A DNA stretch of 64,000 nt from Pararge aegeria. Taxonomy: Eukaryota; Arthropoda; Insecta; Lepidoptera; Nymphalidae. The notes below the pieces were generated by a model. The model had not been told where the DNA came from and ran no database searches. It worked only from the letters and a program-made list of their open reading frames with translations. Shown here piece after piece: positions 9,203-18,864 of the stretch; the stretch's first letter is position 1, and every line of letters begins with the position of its first letter. A program made the position numbers and the translations under genes. The stretch lies in the NCBI RefSeq assembly GCF_905163445.1, contig NC_053201.1, positions 14,890,001-14,954,000 of the forward strand, read 5' to 3'.

Positions 9203-10646
9203 AATACGCGAACTGCCCACACACTTGTAAATATAGACGCGCAAGATCGTTACACGAACCGCTTACCATTATAGTAAACTACTATGCAAACACACATAAC
9301 ATATACGCAATAAGGGAACTTTCAATTGGAGATTTTACCCTACCACACCCGTCTGTCTCATTTTGAAAACTATTCAAAATAATTGCTATTTTTCATTCTC
9401 ATTCAAATATAAATAATAGTAAATAATATATAATTTTTGACTGAACTGAACCCAAGTGCCCGGCCTGTGGCCGGGCACCCCTCGTATTCATGTTCTAACC
9501 TAACCTAAACTAAATCTAGTTTTGACACCTTTAGACTTTAGATTCAAGATTTAATGTGAATATATGCATTAATAAAAACTCATTACTATTTTAATACTAG
9601 TTATGCTGCTGTTGATGCACTGATGAAAGCCAGATAGCTAGATCAGTGTTTAGTTAGTCGTAGTTGCCGGTGGGCTGAGGTCTAAAGGAATCCAAACTAG
9701 TTTTAAAAGGTTTGGATAGGTTAGGTTAGGTTAGAACATGAATAAGACGGGTGCCCGGCCGCAGGCCGGTCACTTAGGTTCAGTTCCGTTTAAAAAAAAA
9801 AAAACAAAAAACAAAACGTACCAATACAAAGTACTCTTATTCATATTAGAAGATATTGTAAAATAACAATTAATTTAATTTTTTTTTTTTTTTTTTTCAC
9901 TTACTCATTAGGCCCGTCGCGCCGCGCCACTACTATATGGGGCGAAGGTGCGAAGTCGACGGCGACGACAAAGTACCGAGTCTAAGGAGACTGATGGCGG
10001 CGCCACACAGTGGCGTTATGTCTCTATAAAAGTGGTGGTCTTTTATTATGTTATTTATTAATGGTATTATTTTAATATCATATCAATATTGTACCCCGCA
10101 CAGGGGGGAGGTACGGGTAGGTAGTGACGAAAAATAACGATACGGGACTCTTACGAGGTCTCGCAATCGGAATGAGTACACTTTAAATATTTTAACGAGG
10201 TAAAATTTAAGGGCATTGAGGGTCTGGTGCCAGTGGTGGTTGATTAGATCCACACACTATACTTTTTATAATTATGTGGCGTTATGTCTCTATAAAAGTG
10301 GTGGTCTTTTATTATGTTATTTATTAATGGTATTTTTTTAATATCATATCAATATTGTACCCCGCACGGGGGGAGGTAGGGGGGTAGGTAGTGACGAAAA
10401 ATAACGATACGGGACTCTTACGAGGTCTCGTAATCGGAATGAGTTTCTGCGACTACCATTGTTTGTCGCGGGTAACGGGGAATCAGGGTTCGATTCCGGT
10501 GAGGGAGCCTGAGAAACTGCTACCACATCCAAGGAAGGCAGCAGGCGCGCAAATTACCCACTCCCTGCACGGGGGGGGAGGTACGGGTAGGTAGTGACGA
10601 AAAATAACGATACGGGACTCTTACGAGGTCTCGTCATCGAATAATC
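9203..10646. repeat. Satellite monomer 4
   Basis: 1,444 bp, complete. Second 18S-like block at 10364-10635. Begins aatacgcg in place of aatacacg. Confidence 0.9.
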
Positions 10647-10883
10647 AATACACGAACTGCCCACACACTTGTAAATATAGACGCGCAAGATCGTTACACG
10701 AACCGCTTACCATTATAGTAAACTACTATGCAAACACACATAACATATACGCAATAAGGGAACTTTAAATTGGAGATTTTACCCTACCACACCCGTCTGT
10801 CTCATTTTGAAAACTATTCAAAATAATTGCTATTTTTCATTCTCATTCAAATATAAATAATAGTAAATAATATATAATTTTTG

Positions 10884-11233
10884 ACTGAACTGAACCCAAG
10901 TGCCCGGCCTGTGGCCGGGCACCCCTCGTATTCATGTTCTAACCTAACCTAAACTAAATCTAGTTTTGACACCTTTAGACTTTAGATTCAAGATTTAATG
11001 TGAATATATGCATTAATAAAAACTCATTACTATTTTAATACTAGTTATGCTGCTGTTGATGCACTGATGAAAGCCAGATAGCTAGATCAGTGTTTAGTTA
11101 GTCGTAGTTGCCGGTGGGCTGAGGTCTAAAGGAATCCAAACTAGTTTTAAAAGGTTTGGATAGGTTAGGTTAGGTTAGAACATGAATAAGACGGGTGCCC
11201 GGCCGCAGGCCGGTCACTTAGGTTCAGTTCCGT
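10884..11233. repeat. Fold-back (MITE-like) element inside the monomer
   Basis: About 350 bp bounded by imperfect inverted repeats: actgaactgaaccc at the left, ggttcagttccgt at the right, continuing inward through a GC-rich palindrome, CATG, CCTAA triplets (TTAGG triplets on the other side) and ctagttt...cctttagac. The arms reach about 100 bp each, so the single strand could fold into one long stem with side hairpins. No transposase. It resembles a MITE or fold-back element, but no family is recognised and no clear target duplication is seen. The same element lies at about +237 to +586 of each monomer. Confidence 0.7.
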
Positions 11234-11340
11234 TTAAAAAAAAAAAAACAAAAAACAAAACGTACCAATACAAAGTACTCTTATTCATATTAGAAGATAT
11301 TGTAAAATAACAATTAATTTAATTTTTTTTTTTTTTTTTT
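11234..11340. repeat. A-run / AT spacer / T-run
   Basis: An A-run of about 12 with CAAAAAACAAAAC follows the fold-back element. After an AT-rich spacer a T-run of about 17-18 follows. The two runs face each other and could pair. Their lengths vary slightly among monomers, as expected for homopolymers. Confidence 0.7.
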
Positions 11341-11452
11341 CACTTACACATTAGGCCCGTCGCGCCGCGCCACTACTATATGGGGCGAAGGTGCGAAGTC
11401 GACGGCGACGACAAAGTACCGAGTCTAAGGAGACTGATGGCGGCGCCACACA
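11341..11452. other. GC-rich block of the monomer
   Basis: About 110 bp rich in CG dinucleotides (cgtcgcgccgcgcc, gaagtcgacggcgacgac), in contrast to the AT-rich surroundings. No coding frame or RNA is recognised. It could be a piece of rDNA spacer, which is inference only. Confidence 0.4.
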
Positions 11453-11718
11453 GTGGCGTTATGTCTCTATAAAAGTGGTGGTCTTTTATTATGTTATTTA
11501 TTAATGGTATTATTTTAATATCATATCAATATTGTACCCCGCACAGGGGGGAGGTACGGGTAGGTAGTGACGAAAAATAACGATACGGGACTCTTACAAG
11601 GTCTCGCAATCGGAATGAGTACACTTTAAATATTTTAACGAGGTAAAATTTAAGGGCATTGAGGGTCTGGTGCCAGTGGTGGTTGATTAGATCCACACAC
11701 TATACTTTTTATAATTAT
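11453..11718. repeat. 266-bp sub-repeat, copy 1
   Basis: Starts gtggcgttatgtctctataa and recurs at 11719, 266 bp downstream, with the same first 90 or so bases through cccgcac before the two copies diverge in their 18S-like content. Each copy has TATAAAAG (11468-11475 and 11734-11741) about 65-75 bp before the 18S-like sequence. The number of sub-repeats varies in monomers 13 and 25. Confidence 0.8.
11541..11697 (+). pseudogene. 18S rRNA gene fragment, degenerate, first block
   Basis: Matches the eukaryotic small-subunit rRNA stretch gcacggggaggtagtgacga, then aaaaataacgatacgggactc, aatcggaatgagtacacttta and ggtctggtgccag, just before the 530 loop. The loop itself is ruined: the invariant cagccgcgg after gtgccag is replaced by tggtggttg. 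Insertions expand the G-run. It cannot make functional rRNA. The same block occurs at about +894 in every monomer. Confidence 0.85.
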
Positions 11719-11806
11719 GTGGCGTTATGTCTCTATAAAAGTGGTGGTCTTTTATTATGTTATTTATTAATGGTATTTTTTTAATATCATATCAATATTG
11801 TACCCC

Positions 11807-12078
11807 GCACGGGGGGAGGTAGGGGGGTAGGTAGTGACGAAAAATAACGATACGGGACTCTTACGAGGTCTCGTAATCGGAATGAGTTTCTGCGACTACC
11901 ATTGTTTGTCGCGGGTAACGGGGAATCAGGGTTCGATTCCGGTGAGGGAGCCTGAGAAACTGCTACCACATCCAAGGAAGGCAGCAGGCGCGCAAATTAC
12001 CCACTCCCTGCACGGGGGGGGAGGTACGGGTAGGTAGTGACGAAAAATAACGATACGGGACTCTTACGAGGTCTCGTC
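11807..12078 (+). pseudogene. 18S rRNA gene fragment, degenerate and rearranged, second block
   Basis: Order in the DNA: gcacgggg to cggaatgag, then a jump back to gactaccattgttt, gggtaacggggaatcaggg, gagcctgagaaactgc, ccaaggaaggcagcaggcgc, actccctgcacggg, and again gtagtgacgaaaaataacg to gaggtctcg. The 3' part of the source region is thus followed by its 5' part and a second copy of the 3' part. This out-of-order arrangement indicates an origin by duplication and recombination within an rDNA fragment. Confidence 0.85.
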
Positions 12079-12089
12079 ATCGAATAATC

Positions 12090-13532
12090 AATACACGAAC
12101 TGCCCACACACTTGTAAATATAGACGCGCAAGATCGTTACACGAACCGCTTACCATTATAGTAAACTACTATGCAAACACACATAACATATACGCAATAA
12201 GGGAACTTTAAATTGGAGATTTTACCCTACCACACCCGTCTGTCTCATTTTGAAAACTATTCAAAATAATTGCTATTTTTCATTCTCATTCAAATATAAA
12301 TAATAGTAAATAATATATAATTTTTGACTGAACTGAACCCAAGTGCCCGGCCTGTGGCCGGGCACCCCTCGTATTCATGTTCTAACCTAACCTAAACTAA
12401 ATCTAGTTTTGACACCTTTAGACTTTAGATTCAAGATTTAATGTGAATATATGCATTAATAAAAACTCATTACTATTTTAATACTAGTTATGCTGCTGTT
12501 GATGCACTGATGAAAGCCAGATAGCTAGATCAGTGTTTAGTTAGTCGTAGTTGCCGGTGGGCTGAGGTCTAAAGGAATCCAAACTAGTTTTAAAAGGTTT
12601 GGATAGGTTAGGTTAGGTTAGAACATGAATAAGACGGGTGCCCGGCCGCAGGCCGGTCACTTAGGTTCAGTTCCGTTTAAAAAAAAAAAAACAAAAAACA
12701 AAACGTACCAATACAAAGTACTCTTATTCATATTAGAAGATATTGTAAAATAACAATTAATTTAATTTTTTTTTTTTTTTTTTCACTTACACATTAGGCC
12801 CGTCGCGCCGCGCCACTACTATATCGGGCGAAGGTGCGAAGTCGACGGCGACGACAAAGTACCGAGTCTAAGGAGACTGATGGCGGCGCCACACAGTGGC
12901 GTTATGTCTCTATAAAAGTGGTGGTCTTTTATTATGTTATTTATTAATGGTATTATTTTAATATCATATCAATATTGTACCCCGCACAGGGGGGAGGTAC
13001 GGGTAGGTAGTGACGAAAAATAACGATACGGGACTCTTACGAGGTCTCGCAATCGGAATGAGTACACTTTAAATATTTTAACGAGGTAAAATTTAAGGGC
13101 ATTGAGGGTCTGGTGCCAGTGGTGGTTGATTAGATCCACACACTATACTTTTTATAATTATGTGGCGTTATGTCTCTATAAAAGTGGTGGTCTTTTATTA
13201 TGTTATTTATTAATGGTATTTTTTTAATATCATATCAATATTGTACCCCGCACGGGGGGAGGTAGGGGGGTAGGTAGTGACGAAAAATAACGATACGGGA
13301 CTCTTACGAGGTCTCGTAATCGGAATGAGTTTCTGCGACTACCATTGTTTGTCGCGGGTAACGGGGAATCAGGGTTCGATTCCGGTGAGGGAGCCTGAGA
13401 AACTGCTACCACATCCAAGGAAGGCAGCAGGCGCGCAAATTACCCACTCCCTGCACGGGGGGGGAGGTACGGGTAGGTAGTGACGAAAAATAACGATACG
13501 GGACTCTTACGAGGTCTCGTCATCGAATAATC
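12090..13532. repeat. Satellite monomer 6
   Basis: 1,443 bp, complete; second 18S-like block at 13250-13521. Single change tatcggg in the GC-rich block. Confidence 0.9.
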
Positions 13533-14072
13533 AATACACGAACTGCCCACACACTTGTAAATATAGACGCGCAAGATCGTTACACGAACCGCTTACCATT
13601 ATAGTAAACTACTATGCAAACACACATAACATATACGCAATAAGGGAGCTTTAAATTGGAGATTTTACCCTACCACACCCGTCTGTCTCATTTTGAAAAC
13701 TATTCAAAATAATTGCTATTTTTCATTCTCATTCAAATATAAATAATAGTAAATAATATATAATTTTTGACTGAACTGAACCCAAGTGCCCGGCCTGTGG
13801 CCGGGCACCCCTCGTATTCATGTTCTAACCTAACCTAACCTAAATCTAGTTTTGACACCTTTAGACTTTAGATTCAAGATTTAATGTGAATATATGCATT
13901 AATAAAAACTCATTACTATTTTAATACTAGTTATGCTGCTGTTGATGCACTGATGAAAGCCAGATAGCTAGATCAGTGTTTAGTTAGTCGTAGTTGCCGG
14001 TGGGCTGAGGTCTAAAGGAATCCAAACTAGTTTTAAAAGGTTTGGATAGGTTAGGTTAGGTTAGAGCATGAA
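13533..14072. repeat. Satellite half A, left of LINE-A copy 2
   Basis: 540 bp, ends at catgaa exactly as at 2866. The following half B is absent. Confidence 0.9.
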
Positions 14073-14191
14073 CCTAAAGAAAGGAAAAGGTTCGGAAGGC
14101 AGATTCTACCGAGAAAAAGCCGGCAAGAAACTCAGCAGTTGCTCTTTTCCAACATCAAAAATTTACATTTTATATTTTAACATTCATTTTT

Positions 14192-14428
14192 CTATCTTGT
14201 GAGAGATAAAAGCGGAGCCGGATGCTTCCAAGCAACCTTGTCATTAAGAAACTCATCAATTGTATAATAACCTCGCTGTAATAAATGTGTTTTAACACAT
14301 TATTTAAACTTATGGATTGGTAGGTCCAAAATTACCTTAGGAATCATATTATAAAAGCGTATACTCAATCCCACAAATGACTTCTGCACCTTTCGCAGAC
14401 GATATGCAGATGTCACTAATTTATCATT
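14192..14428 (-). pseudogene. LINE-A copy 2 reverse transcriptase C-terminal remnant
   Basis: Counterpart of 2986-3222 with the same internal stop after HKFK; one G-to-A change near its end (agataaaagc on the plus strand). Confidence 0.75.
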
Positions 14429-15263
14429 AGTAATCTATATGTTTGAAATTGAATATTTTGTTAAATTCATTTTCTATAATATTAAAGAGCGTACCATAAA
14501 TGCTGTCAGGATGACCGTTCTTAAAGACAAGGGCAGGAATTTTGGATGATATTTCACCTTTGAATCGCGTCAATTTGCTCTTAGTTATCGGCCTACACTT
14601 GACGATATGTTTATCTTTGTTTATATTATTCAAAACAGTAATTTGTTGGCCACAATGATCTGATCTTAAGTTGGTTATTATCGATTTACCTAAGATATCA
14701 CAGTTGAGAAAAATATTATCTAAACACGATGCTGAGGTTGCTGTGATTCTAGTAGGTTCACTAAAAGCATAATTTAAATTAAAACATTTAAATAAGTTTA
14801 GCAACCTAGTCGTAGTTGCATTACTAAGTAAAATATCAACATTAAAATCCCCGCATACTATTGCTTTTTTTGTGGATACAGACAATCGCTTAAGCACATC
14901 TTCCATTACATCCTCAAAAAGGCTAAAATCACCTGAGGGGGGACGATATATACACACTATTATAAATCGCTCCAGCTCCACACAAGATAGTTCTACAGTG
15001 CGTTCAACAGAAAGACTAACTATGTCTTTTCGCTCCTTACAAGTTATATTATTGTGTACAAAAATTAAAGGCCCACCATGAATTGCAGTCCCTCTGAAGA
15101 ACACACTTGACATTTTGAAATTCCTTAAGATAACTGCTGGATGTGCACCAGTGAGCCAATGCTCAGTAATACACAGAATGTGTATATTGAGTTTTTCCAC
15201 AAACAGTTCTATTTCAATTTCTTTGCTGGTTAAGCTCTGTATATTTTGATGTACAATGTTCAT
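14427..15263 (-). CDS. LINE-A copy 2 endonuclease
   Basis: 278 aa with catalytic N7, E34, D139, N141 and S201-D202-H203 intact. R58G and S65P fall in the loop before the IHGG motif, not at the active site. The frame is open back to the slip site at 15302. Confidence 0.85.
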   Translation of the reverse strand: MNIVHQNIQSLTSKEIEIELFVEKLNIHILCITEHWLTGAHPAVILRNFKMSSVFFRGTAIHGGPLIFVHNNITCKERKDIVSLSVERTVELSCVELERFIIVCIYRPPSGDFSLFEDVMEDVLKRLSVSTKKAIVCGDFNVDILLSNATTTRLLNLFKCFNLNYAFSEPTRITATSASCLDNIFLNCDILGKSIITNLRSDHCGQQITVLNNINKDKHIVKCRPITKSKLTRFKGEISSKIPALVFKNGHPDSIYGTLFNIIENEFNKIFNFKHIDY

Positions 15264-15292
15264 ATTGGAGAGCTTCTCCGTTGTCTGGCTAT

Positions 15293-15784
15293 CTAGTTTA
15301 AATAATTATAAGAAATTTTCTTAGTACTTGAACAAGTACTTGGGTCATTATCAGAAATATTGGTACCTAAAGTACAATTTGTAAAGTTGTCAATAGACTT
15401 AGTTACAACACTTGTAACTGTATCATTTAAATTGTAAGCTAATAATGAGGCTATATGTTGCTTACATTTTTTTGACAGATAAAAAGTATGCCTAGTCAAT
15501 AACAGTGGTGAAATAAATTTATTCACATCAAAATAAAAAACGGCCTCACTATGACGGCATGTCAAGTTATAAATTAATAAATTTAAATTATAAATTTGCT
15601 TATTTCGCTTAGAACTAAGTGTGCCACAGTACGGAAAGGCACACATAACAAATCTACATTTAGATTTTTCATGCAAAGCCAGCAATTTTTCTACACATCT
15701 TATAATTTGTGTCTTTTTTACATTTAAGCTGTCTCCTAACAAAAATATAACATTTTTATTTACATCTAAACTGTCTATGTTCAA
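15293..15784 (-). pseudogene. LINE-A copy 2 ORF1, C-terminal part
   Basis: 163 codons, protein identical to copy 1. It ends at the UUA AAC UAG slip sequence (15296-15302). Confidence 0.7.
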
Positions 15785-15806
15785 ACTATCAATAAGATAG
15801 TCTAAA

Positions 15807-16919
15807 TTAGCCCCCCGGTGAACATCTATTAGTCACTGAGTGATCTAGGTAACAGTTCATAATAGGACCAAAACCTTTACCTAGCTTGTCTGAAATTACT
15901 AAAGTGTGTTTTTTATGCTTACTTGATAAATTATAATCTAAGGATGTAGTGACAGGAATAATACTTTCACACTGCTCTTGGCAGGTCTCTAGCTTATTAG
16001 AGGACAAAATACTACTACTTAAGTCTAGGTTAGCCGTAGGTATATCTTGAGAACATTGACATTTATTTGCCAATGACTCAAAACGAGCCCTATTGTAGGT
16101 ACCTAGAGCTAACAACTCATCAGCTGCCAGAATTTGTTCATCAATCTGCTTTTTTGACAGCTCATATTTAATAGTCATAGTTTTAAGTGAGTCTTCCAGC
16201 TGTTGAATAACATCATTTAAGGTTTGGATTTCACTCTCATATTTTTCCCTGCTACTTTGAAAAGAAAGAGAAAAGGTATTTAACTTATTTAACAAAACTG
16301 AACGTTCTTTTCTTAGTATCAGGTTTTCACTGCTTTTCTTCTGGTTTTTTACTAATTTTTGAGTTTTCTTTATTATTTTACTAATTCTAATGTATTTTTT
16401 TATTTTATTGTGGCTATTTAAAAAGGGGAGATCTATTTGAGGCTTGGTTTTTTTAACACAAGGGCTATCACAAGTCAGATCGATGCACACTGGCATTGTT
16501 GAGGATGAAGTAAGTAGTTCATCATACAAGTTATTTGTTGATTGCATTTCAACATTTTGTAATTGTGACTGAAGGTCATCAATAGTTTTATGTGCGCTAC
16601 ATAATTCACCCTCCAACATAGTAATTCTTCCTAAAGCTTCATCATAAGTAGATATGCATTGGTTAAAAGAACGCACTGCCTCCTGGAGTTGGTTGCGCTC
16701 CTCTAAGAATAGAGTGTGAGCGCTATGTAGGTCAGCTAGTTCACCCTTTAGCTGGGAGTTCTTGGCAATAATTGATCTCATTTCCACTTCACTGTCATCT
16801 TGTTCCCTCATTAAATCAGCATTTAGTTGTTTCAGTGACTTTAGTTCACTGAGGGCATTTTTAAGTTTTAATTGCTCTTGCAATGCAGCCGCTCTTCTGG
16901 TTAGCATTGTTGGCATCAT
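15807..16919 (-). pseudogene. LINE-A copy 2 ORF1, N-terminal part
   Basis: 370 codons from ATG 16919. Differs from copy 1 by V71F inside the coiled coil. The same G6 frameshift ends it after SPGG. Confidence 0.75.
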
Positions 16920-18682
16920 TTTATAGCACTTCGCCCTGAAACACAGCAAACAGTATATGTGAGTGAAGGAAATTAGATAACCTACAGAAGAAAGAGAAAA
17001 GGATCAAAAATATATGTATATATATTATGAAAAAGTTATAGGAAATAGAGATAAATACTAAGGAATATTACAGATAGTATACTAGGAAATACAATAACAT
17101 ACTAATTAGGGATATCTTTAAGTGATAGAAATAGCAATTTTAGCAAAGAAAACTTTGAATCACAACTTGTAAAATAAGGTTTATTTGGTTGTGTATTTTT
17201 GTCTGAGACAGTTTAATTAATTCTTCAACTATACTTCCACAAATCCGTCAAGTAAAGCGAGAATGAGTCTGTCTAAGTGTGTGGAGGGACGTCTCTCGTG
17301 AGTGTTACGAGAATAACAAAATAAAACAAAAATTTGAAGTAGGGAATTGGTTATCAACTAGGATATTGTTATGGCAGTGTTATTAACATAAGAAAAATGA
17401 AAGCAATACTCCCCAGGTACATCCCATGGACGTAAAATGTACGTCGTTTGCTTATAACAGTCGTTGGATTTTGAAATCCCGTTGTACGAAACGTCCTGTC
17501 AGACGGATTTTCGATTTACGTGGTTTATATGGTCACTGTGTAATACACGAACTGCCCACACACTTGTAAATATAGACGCGCAAGATCGTTACACGAACCG
17601 CTTACCATTATAGTAAACTACTATGCAAACACACATAACATATACGCAATAAGGGAACTTTCAATTAGAGATTTTACCCTACCACACCCGTCTGTCTCAT
17701 TTTGAAAACTATTCAAAATAATTTCCTATTTTTCATTCTCATTCAAATATAAATAATAGTAAATAATATATAATTTTTGACTGAACTGAACCCAAGTGCC
17801 CGGCCTGTGGCCGGGCACCCCTCGTATTCATGTTCTAACCTAACCTAACCTAAATCTAGTTTTGACACCTTTAGACTTTAGATTCAAGATTTAATGTGAA
17901 TATATGCATTAATAAAAACTCATTACTATTTTAATACTAGTTATGCTGCTGTTGATGCACTGATGAAAGCCAGATAGCTAGATCAGTGTTTAGTTAGTCG
18001 TAGTTGCCGGTGGGCTGAGGTCTAAAGGAATCCAAACTAGTTTTAAAAGGTTTGGATAGGTTAGGTTAGGTTAGAACATGAATAAGACGGGTGCCCGGCC
18101 GCAGGCCGGTCACTTAGGTTCAGTTCCGTTTAAAAAAAAAAAAACAAAAAACAAAACGTACCAATACAAAGTACTCTTATTCATATTAGAAGATATTGTA
18201 AAATAACAATTAATTTAATATCGCGCCGCGCCACTACTATATGGGGCGAAGGTGCGAAGTCGACGGCGACGACAAAGTACCGAGTCTAAGGAGACTGATG
18301 GCGGCGCCACACAGTGGCGTTATGTCTCTATAAAAGTGGTGGTCTTTTATTATGTTATTTATTAATGGTATTATTTTAATATCATATCAATATTGTACCC
18401 CGCACAGGGGGGAGGTACGGGTAGGTAGTGACGAAAAATAACGATACGGGACTCTTACGAGGTCTCGCAATCGGAATGAGTACACTTTAAATATTTTAAC
18501 GAGGTAAAATTTAAGGGCATTGAGGGTCTGGTGCCAGTGGTGGTTGATTAGATCCACACACTATACTTTTTATAATTATGTGGCGTTATGTCTCTATAAA
18601 AGTGGTGGTCTTTTATTATGTTATTTATTAATGGTATTTTTTTAATATCATATCAATATTGTACCCCGCACGGGGGGAGGTA

Positions 18683-18687
18683 GGGGG
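18683..18687. repeat. Target-site duplication, left (GGGGG)
   Basis: Uninterrupted monomers have six Gs here. The two flanks of the insertion hold five and six, so five bases were duplicated (right copy at 23033-23037). The usual Ty3/gypsy duplication is 4-6 bp. Confidence 0.8.
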
Positions 18688-18785
18688 TGTAATGTACTTA
18701 ATAAAACGACGGACTATCGCAGAATGGTTTATTGGTAGAACAACATAATGAAGTGCGGGCTAATTATTAAACTACCTACATTACA
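18688..18785 (-). repeat. 3' LTR of the gypsy element
   Basis: 98 bp bounded by TGTAATGTA and TACATTACA, a nine-base terminal inverted repeat. On the element strand it contains AATAAA, a possible poly(A) signal. Confidence 0.93.
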
Positions 18786-18798
18786 CTGCTCTTCTCCA
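18786..18798 (-). promoter_or_regulatory. Polypurine tract
   Basis: On the element strand TTGGAGAAGAGCAG directly precedes the 3' LTR. This is the expected place for the plus-strand primer of reverse transcription. The tract is interrupted by C and T, so the exact primer is uncertain. Confidence 0.55.
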
Positions 18799-18864
18799 AA
18801 TTTAACTATTGGATTTACATAAAAGCCAATAAAAAAAAACGAAATATTTACATCACTTAATTAA

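Larger units (their letters stand above)
10647..12089. repeat. Satellite monomer 5 (reference copy)
   Basis: 1,443 bp, used here for the sub-features: fold-back element 10884-11233, A-run and T-run 11234-11340, GC-rich block 11341-11452, sub-repeat copy 1 at 11453-11718, sub-repeat copy 2 from 11719, 18S-like blocks 11541-11697 and 11807-12078. Confidence 0.92.
14073..17541 (-). mobile_element. LINE-A copy 2
   Basis: Same 3,469-bp length, same junctions and same internal deletion as copy 1. Minor differences include R58G and S65P in the endonuclease and V71F in ORF1. It shares aataacaaaataaaac in the leader with copy 1, whereas copies 3 and 4 read aataacataataaaac. It was therefore copied with the array, not inserted separately. 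Confidence 0.9.

Noticed and set aside
11930..11950. tRNA-like B box (ggttcgattcc) that might mark a tRNA or SINE
   Set aside because: The same bases belong to the conserved 18S sequence (gggaatcagggttcgattcc). No A box or cloverleaf at the right distance.
11787..12037. Overlapping antisense frames of 62 and 67 codons that recur in nearly every monomer
   Set aside because: They lie on the degenerate 18S block, have no recognisable domain, and are kept only because the array is homogenised. Frame length changes freely with G-run length. Not called as genes.
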